64,000 nucleotides of DNA from an uncultured Lachnospiraceae bacterium (lineage in GTDB: Bacteria > Bacillota > Clostridia > Lachnospirales > Lachnospiraceae): the NCBI GenBank assembly GCA_951802115.1, contig CATOPL010000002.1, positions 124,001 to 188,000 on the forward strand, read 5' to 3'. A program made the translations under genes and the position numbers. Each line of letters starts with the position of its first letter. The stretch's first letter is position 1. Shown one piece after another: positions 9,392-16,648 of the stretch. Under the pieces are notes generated by a model. That model saw nothing but the letters and a program-made list of their open reading frames with translations. It was not told where the DNA came from and searched no databases.

Positions 9392-10042
9392 ATGAAAATC
9401 AAAGGAGTTATATTTGATCTGGACGGGACGTTGTACGATTACGAAACGTGTAACCGCCTCGCAGAAAAACAGCTTATGGAAACCGTCTGCAGTCAGTTTG
9501 GTATTTCCGGCAAAACAGCGCGCACGCTGTTTTCCGAAGCCAAAAGAATTGTTAAAAAGCAGGCCGGAAATACTGCTGCTTCGCACAATCGTCTGCTGTA
9601 CATGCAGATCTTATGCGAACTGCAAAAAGTCCCTCCTTTAGTCTGTGCATTGGATTTTTATGAATTCTATTGGAGTACAATGCTGGAAACCATGCAGCTT
9701 TATCCTTATGTAAAACCGGTATTCAAATTTCTGCATCAGCATAACTGCGCGATTGGGATTCTTACAGATCTGACCGTCCACATACAACACCGCAAGATCA
9801 GAAAGCTGGGCATTGAAAAGGAGATTGATTATTTTACGTCAAGCGAAGAGGCCGGCGCCGAGAAACCGTCCGATATCATATTTGAAAAAATGCTGCAGAA
9901 AATCCCCTGCGAACCTCAGGAACTTCTGATGATCGGCGACAATCAGGAACGAGATGTCCAGGGCGCACTACATGCAGGGATGCAGGCGATTTTATTCAGG
10001 CCCGATATGGATATTTTAGAACAAATAAAAGAAAGAATATAA
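9392..10042 (+). CDS. HAD-superfamily phosphatase, cassette A
   Basis: This 216-aa protein carries all four HAD motifs: DLDGT (nucleophile Asp and acid/base Asp), LTDLT (motif II Thr), the motif III Lys in EKPSD, and GDNQERD (motif IV acids). A helical cap domain lies between motifs I and II and contains ASHNRLLYMQ, conserved in the cassette B copy. It should hydrolyse a phosphate ester of a small metabolite. I chose ATG 9392, preceded by GGAG at 9383-9386, over an upstream in-frame ATG at 9353. With the kinase domain and aldolase it probably handles intermediates of one sugar or polyol route; the substrate is unknown. Confidence 0.8.
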   Translation: MKIKGVIFDLDGTLYDYETCNRLAEKQLMETVCSQFGISGKTARTLFSEAKRIVKKQAGNTAASHNRLLYMQILCELQKVPPLVCALDFYEFYWSTMLETMQLYPYVKPVFKFLHQHNCAIGILTDLTVHIQHRKIRKLGIEKEIDYFTSSEEAGAEKPSDIIFEKMLQKIPCEPQELLMIGDNQERDVQGALHAGMQAILFRPDMDILEQIKERI

Positions 10043-10060
10043 AAATCAGAGAAGAAAAAT

Positions 10061-10774
10061 ATGAACAAACTAAAACTGAGCATTGTCGTTCCCTGTTATA
10101 ACGAAGCGGAAAATATACCGCTGATACTGGAACGTTTTCAAACGGTCATCAAAGGCAACAACATAGAAGTGATTCTTGTGAACAACGGATCAACCGATGC
10201 TACCGATGAGATTTTACAGTCTTTGCTGCCTGGCTATCCGTTTGCAAAATCTGTAGTCGTTCCTGTGAATCAGGGATATGGGTATGGAATTGTGCAGGGA
10301 TTAAAACAGGCTGACGGAGACTATATTGGCTGGACGCATGCAGATATGCAAACCGACCCGAAAGATGTGATAAGGGCGTACAGGCTGATTTTGAAAAAAG
10401 CGGATGAACGGCTTTATGTAAAAGGAACCCGCAGAGGAAGACCATGGTCCGACCGTTTTTTCACCTGGGGAATGAGTGTTTTTGAAAGTATCTACTTTGG
10501 TATGCCCCTGCGGGATATCAATGCGCAGCCCAATATATTTCCCGGAGATTTTTTTGAAACCTGGGAAAATCCGCCGTCTGATTTTTCACTTGATTTATAT
10601 GCGGTCTATACGGCGGCCAGAAGCGGGCTTCGGATCGTAAGATTTCCCGTCCTGTTTCCGAAACGAATACACGGAAAGTCCAAGTGGAATACGGGGATCG
10701 TATCCAAATACAGATTTATCAGAAGAACACTGGAATACAGTAAAAATCTAAAGCATTCACTGAAGGAGCTTTGA
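10061..10774 (+). CDS. DPM1-like family 2 glycosyltransferase, cassette A
   Basis: This 237-aa GT-A enzyme begins LSIVVPCYNEAENIPLIL, has VNNGSTDAT for nucleotide binding and THADMQTDP as its DxD-like metal motif, and ends with HGKSKWNTG, characteristic of dolichol/undecaprenyl-phosphate mannose or glucose synthases. It has no membrane anchor. The likely role is loading an activated sugar or related group onto undecaprenyl phosphate for the GT-C enzymes of the cassette. The paralogue is at 14283-15044. A GAAGAAAAAT ribosome site precedes ATG 10061. Confidence 0.75.
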   Translation: MNKLKLSIVVPCYNEAENIPLILERFQTVIKGNNIEVILVNNGSTDATDEILQSLLPGYPFAKSVVVPVNQGYGYGIVQGLKQADGDYIGWTHADMQTDPKDVIRAYRLILKKADERLYVKGTRRGRPWSDRFFTWGMSVFESIYFGMPLRDINAQPNIFPGDFFETWENPPSDFSLDLYAVYTAARSGLRIVRFPVLFPKRIHGKSKWNTGIVSKYRFIRRTLEYSKNLKHSLKEL

Positions 10775-10786
10775 AGGAGAACAGCT

Positions 10787-11818
10787 ATGCAAACGTTTAT
10801 AAAGATGTCAAGATATGCAGGGATGAGAGAAGATCTTGTACAGGCCGGAGGCGGCAATTCCTCTGTAAAAGTATCGGAAACCCGTATGATCATTAAGGCT
10901 TCCGGATACCAGCTGGCCGATATAACGGAGACGAAAGGATTTGCAGTTGTCAATCCCGATATCATCAGGAAATCTTTCCAAAGTCCGGATTTCCTGTATA
11001 AAATGACAGAGAAAGAAGGTACGGCCCTTCTCCGGAAAGCTTTTGTCCAAGGAGAGAAACCGTCTATCGAAACCTTTCTCCACGCGTTTTTAAATCGTTA
11101 TACGTTACACACGCACCCGATTGTGGTAAACGCATTAACGTGCAGAGAGAATGGAATGTCGGTACTGCAGGAACTTTTTCCCGGAGCGCTGATGGTTCCC
11201 TATGCAACGCCGGGGGCAGAACTGGCGAAAACATACTTTGAAGCTTATCAAAAAACAGCTCAAAATACCGACTCAGTATGTGAAGTGGTATTTATGCAGA
11301 ACCATGGCTTGTTAGTCAGCGGCAGTACGGCTGATACTGTCATCAGAAAAACAGAAGAGATTGTGAGAACCATCGAGCAATATCTGGATTGCAATATGGA
11401 GGCGTATCATACGGTAACCGAACTATGGACATACTTTCCGGAGAAAATAATCTGGAGGGTGACCGATCAGCATATATATGCAGCGTATGAAAGCTTTGGC
11501 GGAATATGGAAACATACATTCTGCCCTGATTGCGTCGTATTTCTGGGCAGGAATATATTAAATTCCGAATACGAAAATCTGGCTGCCGCCCTGGAGAGTT
11601 TTATCGCTGATTACGGGCGCCCGGCGGTCATCCGACTGGGAAAAGAGTTCTATTTAGTTGCAGACAGCGTCCAAAAAGCCATGGAACTGCAAAGTATTTT
11701 AAGCTTTAGCGCCCAGGTCATGATGCTGAACCAGGGACAGACATGCAGATTCCTGCCGGATGAAGAACAGAAGTATCTGCTTGGGTGGGAAGCGGAAAAA
11801 TACAGAAAACAGCGATGA
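10787..11818 (+). CDS. Class II aldolase/adducin-family protein, cassette A
   Basis: This 343-aa protein has the class II aldolase fold in its first 220 residues: LVQAGGGNSS near the start, the zinc ligands His108 and His110 in HTHP, and His173 in QNHGLLVSG. The family includes fuculose- and rhamnulose-phosphate aldolases and ribulose-5-phosphate 4-epimerase. The C-terminal 120 residues are an extra domain with FCPDCVVFLG, not part of short aldolases, and shared with the cassette B copy. It could cleave, form or epimerise a phosphorylated ketose used by the cassette. AGGAGAAC precedes the ATG. It is the last gene of cassette A; its stop lies 8 bp from the convergent stop at 11827. Confidence 0.75.
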   Translation: MQTFIKMSRYAGMREDLVQAGGGNSSVKVSETRMIIKASGYQLADITETKGFAVVNPDIIRKSFQSPDFLYKMTEKEGTALLRKAFVQGEKPSIETFLHAFLNRYTLHTHPIVVNALTCRENGMSVLQELFPGALMVPYATPGAELAKTYFEAYQKTAQNTDSVCEVVFMQNHGLLVSGSTADTVIRKTEEIVRTIEQYLDCNMEAYHTVTELWTYFPEKIIWRVTDQHIYAAYESFGGIWKHTFCPDCVVFLGRNILNSEYENLAAALESFIADYGRPAVIRLGKEFYLVADSVQKAMELQSILSFSAQVMMLNQGQTCRFLPDEEQKYLLGWEAEKYRKQR

Positions 11819-11826
11819 ATATCTCT

Positions 11827-12426
11827 TTAGAAGAACTGCCGCCATAATTCAATCTGATGAGCTTTCGTACAGACGGCATCCATCTTCATGCCGTGCTCTT
11901 TTAACCAGCTTGCATATGCCGGGATCTCCTCTCCTCTTCCCTGCAGTTCCGGTGATACAAAACAAAGGCGGTAACCCAGCTGCTTTAACTCTTTGTATTC
12001 CTGAGGCCCGATGGGAAGCTTGGTAAAGCAGTCCACCCAGATCCAGTTTACTTTTCCAGCCATATTTCTGGCAGTATCCAGGCCTTCAAACTCGGAAATG
12101 CGGATTGCCGTATTCTTTTCTCCATGACTGCTCAATAAAAAGATCATCGGAAAAGAGCAGTCCAAAAAGAAATAATCTTTCACTGCATATTTTTTCAGCA
12201 GCTCCAGTATGTTCCATTCAATTCGCTCGCTTTTTATATTGAGAATCATCGTGCCATGATGATATTCTTTCAGATATTCCTCAAAATCCTCCCCTGGCTC
12301 AAAAGGATTATGCTGAATATAAATTCTTCCATCCAGGGAATCTCTTAAATCCAGTTCCACTCCGTACTCCTGTGGCAAACTTCTAAGTTCTCCGGCAGAG
12401 TTGACTCTGTGCGCAATATATTCCAT
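11827..12426 (-). CDS. GDPD-like TIM-barrel protein, cassette B copy
   Basis: This 199-aa paralogue of the protein at 2732-3343 shares MEYIAHR, YGVELDLRD, QHNPFEPGE and VSPELQGR. His6, Glu24, Asp26 and the HNP motif are all kept, so the departure from the usual GDPD HD motif is conserved in both copies and unlikely to be a random loss. It is the final gene of the long minus-strand run, whereas in cassette A the same gene comes early, so gene order has been reshuffled. Function is uncertain, as for its paralogue. Confidence 0.65.
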   Translation of the reverse strand: MEYIAHRVNSAGELRSLPQEYGVELDLRDSLDGRIYIQHNPFEPGEDFEEYLKEYHHGTMILNIKSERIEWNILELLKKYAVKDYFFLDCSFPMIFLLSSHGEKNTAIRISEFEGLDTARNMAGKVNWIWVDCFTKLPIGPQEYKELKQLGYRLCFVSPELQGRGEEIPAYASWLKEHGMKMDAVCTKAHQIELWRQFF

Positions 12427-12440
12427 TCTTCCAACCTCCT

Positions 12441-13469
12441 TTACGTTACTGTCTGTCTGTACTTTTCCGCGTCCCAGTTCAGAAGATCACTTTGTTCCTG
12501 TTCCGGCAAAAAGATACATTCTGCCTCTTTGTTCATTTCCATGACCTGGGCGCTGAAGCTGAGAACACTTTGAATCTCAAGCGCTTTTTTTACACGGTCC
12601 GCAGCTATATAAAGTTCTCCTTTATAACATATTAAAACGGGAGTTCCATATCTGTTTTCAAATTCTTCTTTTTGTGCCCTGTCTGCTTTGTCGTTCAAAT
12701 ACAATATTTTTTTTCCAAGAAATACCACACAATCAGGACAAAATGTATACTGCCATATGGAGCCGCGTCTGTGATATTCCCGAAGCACATTTGCATCGGT
12801 TACCCGCCATATGATTTGGTCTTCGAACATTTCCCATATTTTTGTTGCGTCATGGTATGCACGAAAGTCTGTTTTAAGAAAACGTTCAATTTTATCCGTT
12901 ATCTCTTCGGTTTTTCTGATTACCGCTTCGGAAGTCTCACCGGAAACGACCAGTCCATGGTTTTGCAGGAACACGACATCTGGTATTTTTTCGTTTTTAA
13001 AGTCTTTTTTATACGAAAGAACATATGCTCTGGCGAGTTCTGCGCCCGGTGTTGCATATGGCACAAGAAGCGCCTGCGGAAACATCTTTTTCAACAGCTC
13101 CATGCCGCCTTTTCGGCAGGTGAGTGCATTCACCACAATCGGATGTGTATGCAGCGTATATGTTCCTGAAAAAGCATGCAGAAAAGTTTCTATGGATGGC
13201 TTTTCCCCCTTCAGAAAAGCTTTCTCCAGTATCTGCCGGCTGTCTTCCTCCGTTATGGCAGCAATATCTGACGTTAAAAAATAATCGCGAATGACAGATG
13301 GATTTATCCATGCATATCCGGTCGTTTCCGTCAGATCTGCCAGTGAAACCCCGGATGCTTTGATGAGCATCCGATCACTTGAAATTTTGCAGGACGAATT
13401 GCCGCCTCCCGCCTGAACCAGATCTTCCCGCATTCCCGCATATTTTGATATTTTTATAAAGTCTTTCAT
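12441..13469 (-). CDS. Class II aldolase/adducin-family protein, cassette B
   Basis: This 342-aa paralogue of the cassette A aldolase shows the same landmarks: KYAGMREDLVQAGGGNSS, LHTHPIVVNALTCR (zinc His pair), QNHGLVVSGE and the C-terminal FCPDCVVFLG domain. By eye identity to the A copy is a little over half. It follows the phase-variable methyltransferase gene and precedes the GDPD-like gene by 14 bp. It is likely to act on the same class of phosphorylated sugar as its paralogue. There is no homopolymer run in the gene. Confidence 0.75.
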   Translation of the reverse strand: MKDFIKISKYAGMREDLVQAGGGNSSCKISSDRMLIKASGVSLADLTETTGYAWINPSVIRDYFLTSDIAAITEEDSRQILEKAFLKGEKPSIETFLHAFSGTYTLHTHPIVVNALTCRKGGMELLKKMFPQALLVPYATPGAELARAYVLSYKKDFKNEKIPDVVFLQNHGLVVSGETSEAVIRKTEEITDKIERFLKTDFRAYHDATKIWEMFEDQIIWRVTDANVLREYHRRGSIWQYTFCPDCVVFLGKKILYLNDKADRAQKEEFENRYGTPVLICYKGELYIAADRVKKALEIQSVLSFSAQVMEMNKEAECIFLPEQEQSDLLNWDAEKYRQTVT

Positions 13470-13527
13470 CGCTCCCTCACATTCTAATAATTCTGAAACA
13501 GGTCACCCATATTTTTGCTTTGATGAG

Positions 13528-14332
13528 CTACTTTTTTTGCAAAACGACAGAACATCCACATGCGAAGACGGACGGAGCCAGACGCACCAAAAACCTGTCA
13601 AGCTTTTCGATGGCAGCAGCGCATTTGTCTCCCATGGGAATATAAAAAGTCTTTGCGATCACTCCTCCTGAGAGGAGAAACAGAAGACATTCATTTCGCG
13701 TTCTTTTTATGATTCTGTATGCCGGAAACTCATCACAAAATACCCCCCCCTGCAGAATGTGCAAAGAAAAGGAGCTTGGGGACAGAGCAGTTTGCAGACC
13801 AGGGATCTGACGGGTTATTACAAATGGTTTCTCTGTCAAATACATTTATGGCATCCGACCATCCTTCATGCCTCATGATTCTTAATACGGTTTTCATCAG
13901 CGTACCAGTATAAATGTCTTGAATGATAATTCTTCCGCCCGGTTTTAGTTTGGGATTTACATGGTCTAAAAAAGATGCCGGATTGGATAGATGATGAATC
14001 ATATGCGAACACACAATGACATCAATACTTTCATCTGAATAATCGATATTTAAAGCGTCCACATACTGATCAACCCATTCATGCCTTGCAACGTCAGTCA
14101 GAATGAGTTTTTTGCTTTTTATGAACTGTTTTGACAGGCCTGCTCCGCATCCCAGTTCCAGTACGGTTTGATCCGTCGTCCTGATATAGTTATTCATCCA
14201 GGAAAATCTTTGTCTGAGCAGATGATACAAAATCCTGTTCTTTCCGGTCAGAAAATATTCTCTTGCCGAAACAACATTGCCTTCATTTCTCATTCTGTTC
14301 TTTTCGTGTTTTGGAAAATATTTGTTTTTCAA
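13528..14332 (-). CDS. SAM-dependent methyltransferase, frame broken at a G8 run (phase-OFF)
   Basis: The first frame (14332 to 13733) encodes a class I methyltransferase with the SAM loop VLELGCGAGLS, an acidic LTDVA after strand 2, and a DVIVCSHMIHHLS motif IV region. It ends eight codons into a wrong frame after a run of eight G at 13743-13750. The next frame continues VFCDEFPAYRII and stays open to 13528. Seven (or ten) G would fuse them into about 267 aa. The truncated form keeps the SAM fold but lacks the C-terminal 70 residues. The TTG start at 14332 has GAGG eight nt upstream and overlaps the GT2 3' end; ATG 14293 is an alternative. A likely role is O- or N-methylation of the glycan or its precursor. 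Cassette A has no copy. Confidence 0.75.
13743..13750 (-). repeat. Poly-G tract (C on + strand), 8 nt (OFF state)
   Basis: Eight G on the coding strand of the methyltransferase near codon 195, followed by TATTTT. Upstream reading gives Ala-Gly-Gly-Gly-Ile-Leu-stop; with seven G it reads Ala-Gly-Gly-Val-Phe and continues for about 70 residues. Among the six runs in the window this is the only one whose in-frame length is 7 or 10 rather than 9. Confidence 0.85.
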
Positions 14333-15044
14333 ATCCTTTATCCTCTTTAAAACTATGTTTCAATTCCCGGCTGAATTTTAATGTCCGCTTTATAAACTTA
14401 CATCTGGATTTCAGACCATCCGTATTCCATTTGGACTCTCCGTGTATTCGTTTTGGAAAATCCACTGCAAATCTGACCACCTTTACTCCCTGCCTTTTGG
14501 CCATGTATAATGCATATAAATCCAGAGCAAAATCATATGGAGGATTTATCCATGAATTAAAAAAGTCCACCGGGAATATATTAGGCTGCGCATTGATATC
14601 CCAAAGGGGCGTTCCAAAATAGATGCTCTCAAATAACCCCATGCCTTTGGTGAATAATTCATCAAAAGCAGGGCGTCCTCTTCTGAAACCTTTTACAAAA
14701 ATCTTTTCTTGCTTTCTTTTTTGAAGAAGGGCATACGCCTTCACGATATCGGCCGGATCGGTCTGCAGATCTGCATGCGTCCATCCAATATAATCCGCAT
14801 CCGCAGATTTCAGCCCCTGCAGAATCCCATAGCCGTATCCCCGATTTACCGGAACAGCGATGCTTCTTGCAAACGGATATTGGGGAACCAACTCGTCCAT
14901 CACCCTGGCTGAACGATCGGTAGAACCATTGTTTACCAAAAGAACCTCAATCTTTCTTCCTCCAATTACCTCATGAAATCTTTTGAGAACCAATGGAATA
15001 TTTTCTTCTTCGTTATAACAGGGGATCACAACTGCCAGCTTCAA
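14283..15044 (-). CDS. DPM1-like family 2 glycosyltransferase, cassette B
   Basis: This 253-aa GT-A protein is a paralogue of 10061-10774: LAVVIPCYNEEENIPLVL, LVNNGSTDRS, THADLQTDP, INAQPNIFPVDFF and HGESKWNTD. The long shared stretches around the acceptor end suggest the same donor and lipid carrier. It begins 4 bp after the acyltransferase stop and its 3' end overlaps the methyltransferase start, so it is probably translationally coupled. It is inferred to load undecaprenyl phosphate on the cytoplasmic face. Confidence 0.75.
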   Translation of the reverse strand: MKLAVVIPCYNEEENIPLVLKRFHEVIGGRKIEVLLVNNGSTDRSARVMDELVPQYPFARSIAVPVNRGYGYGILQGLKSADADYIGWTHADLQTDPADIVKAYALLQKRKQEKIFVKGFRRGRPAFDELFTKGMGLFESIYFGTPLWDINAQPNIFPVDFFNSWINPPYDFALDLYALYMAKRQGVKVVRFAVDFPKRIHGESKWNTDGLKSRCKFIKRTLKFSRELKHSFKEDKGFEKQIFSKTRKEQNEK

Positions 15045-15048
15045 AACA

Positions 15049-16029
15049 TCACCTCTTCTTTACACTGCGGATAAGCCAGTTGGTCGGAAAACCAAAAATA
15101 TCAAGTGACAATATACCTGTAATCACAATCGAAAGGATGGTCCATAGGAGATAACCGGCCGGAGAAATGCAGATATATTCCGGTACTCTTGCGGCAAACA
15201 CTAGACTTCTGACCATGATATGCCAGAAGTATATTTGCATGGTCCTTCTTCCAAGAGTGGTAAGTCCTGGAACTCTTTGGGATGGAATAACTGAGAGCAG
15301 TGATAACGACACAACAATAACTACTGCGTAGTAAATCAGTTTGACGATTATCCAGATCGCAGACAGTGTTGGATATACACGATTCGCTCCATATAAAAAA
15401 GCCATTTTTGAAATGCTTACACACCCGTTTCTGCCTAGTATTGTCACCAGAATATATGTCGCCAAAATACCCCCCCCCGCCCACGAAAACATTCGTTCTG
15501 ATTTCAGAACTTTTTCTGTCTTTTTAAAATCCAGCATAGATCCTAAAAAGTAAAAAGGATACCAGGATACCATTTTTGCTATTGCCATATAGTTCATCAG
15601 CGAAGAATCATAACATGCGACACATCCCAAAAATACGGAAACCGTCAAAACCATATGTTTACTGCAGTCTCTGAACAGATATGTGAGCAGCGTACACATG
15701 GCGATGGTCAAAACAAACCAGGGAATCTTTGTCGCTTTGAAAAGATAAAAATCCTGTACTTTACCAAGCAGTACATGATCTACCACAATCAATGCAGCGT
15801 TATAGAGAATCCCTGTTATAATCAGGCTGAGAACCCGTTCCCGGACTTTTTCATGGCGGTGAAAAAGACCCGAAATAAATATAAATAAAGGCATATGAAA
15901 CAAATAGATACCATTATAGATTGCTTTGGATATCTCATCCTTTCGCAGCATAAAATGAGCTGCAACCACTAACAGAATCAATATTCCTTTTACATTATCC
16001 CAGTAATGCTGCCGTTCGTTCATATACAT
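15049..16029 (-). CDS. Acyltransferase 3 family membrane protein with a G9 run (phase-ON)
   Basis: This 326-aa protein has about ten membrane helices and the family-3 opening YWDNVKGILILLVVAAHF, with the conserved His in AAHF, as in OafA, WecH and fucose O-acetylases. It would O-acetylate (or acylate) a sugar of the polymer at the membrane. The frame is intact across a run of nine G at 15470-15478 (codons about 184-187); any change not divisible by three would truncate it there. ATG 16029 and ATG 16023 are both possible starts; AAAGGA lies just upstream. There is no acyltransferase in cassette A. Confidence 0.8.
   Translation of the reverse strand: MYMNERQHYWDNVKGILILLVVAAHFMLRKDEISKAIYNGIYLFHMPLFIFISGLFHRHEKVRERVLSLIITGILYNAALIVVDHVLLGKVQDFYLFKATKIPWFVLTIAMCTLLTYLFRDCSKHMVLTVSVFLGCVACYDSSLMNYMAIAKMVSWYPFYFLGSMLDFKKTEKVLKSERMFSWAGGGILATYILVTILGRNGCVSISKMAFLYGANRVYPTLSAIWIIVKLIYYAVVIVVSLSLLSVIPSQRVPGLTTLGRRTMQIYFWHIMVRSLVFAARVPEYICISPAGYLLWTILSIVITGILSLDIFGFPTNWLIRSVKKR
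15470..15478 (-). repeat. Poly-G tract (C on + strand), 9 nt (ON state)
   Basis: Nine G on the coding strand, read W-A-G-G-G-I-L in frame and followed by TATTTT, the same flank seen at the runs at 13743 and 23744. Adding or losing one G would truncate the acyltransferase. Confidence 0.85.
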
Positions 16030-16648
16030 CCATTCCTTTCACGTATCTGACAGCCTGCATACCAACCGATATCGCTCCGTCAATATCCTTTCTCTGATTG
16101 TCACCGATCATTAGAGCTTCTTCTGGCAGCACGCTTAATTTTTTCAGCATCCGTTTAAAGATTTTCCTGGATGGTTTTTCTTCTCCTGCCTCCTCACTCG
16201 TAACCAGGCAGTCAATTTTTCCGGACAAGCCCAGTGAGATGATTTTTCTGTATTGAATATGTGCGGTTAAATCGGTCAGAATTCCTGTTTGTATTCCTCT
16301 GTTTCGCAGAGAGCCTATAAATGGATTTACATAATCAAATAATTCCATTTCCCTTAACATCGTGTCCCAGTATACATTGTAGAATTCCAGTGCGTATTTT
16401 AAGGGGTCTTTTCCGAGCTGTTCGCATACATTCTGCATATATAACAGACGATTATGCGATGCGGCAACTTCCGCTCCCAGGTTTTCCTTAACCTTGATTT
16501 TTGCTTTTCTGACGGTTTCCTCTGCGGCTTCATAGGTGAGGTTCAGATTGGCGGAAATCATTCTGTACAGATGATATTCTGCAATCGCATTGCACCGGTC
16601 GTAGTCATACAGCGTATTGTCCAGATCAAATATGACTGCTTTTATCAT
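15995..16648 (-). CDS. HAD-superfamily phosphatase, cassette B
   Basis: This 217-aa paralogue of 9392-10042 has DLDNTLYDYDRC (motif I), ILTDLT (motif II), EKPSR (motif III Lys) and IGDNQRKD (motif IV). Motif I has DxDNT in place of the A copy's DxDGT; both are common in HAD enzymes. I chose ATG 16648, which overlaps the preceding stop as ATGA and sits about 10 nt from AAAGG, over the in-frame ATG at 16657. The 3' end overlaps the acyltransferase start. It is likely a phosphatase for the same small phosphorylated intermediate as the A copy. Confidence 0.8.
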   Translation of the reverse strand: MIKAVIFDLDNTLYDYDRCNAIAEYHLYRMISANLNLTYEAAEETVRKAKIKVKENLGAEVAASHNRLLYMQNVCEQLGKDPLKYALEFYNVYWDTMLREMELFDYVNPFIGSLRNRGIQTGILTDLTAHIQYRKIISLGLSGKIDCLVTSEEAGEEKPSRKIFKRMLKKLSVLPEEALMIGDNQRKDIDGAISVGMQAVRYVKGMDVYERTAALLG

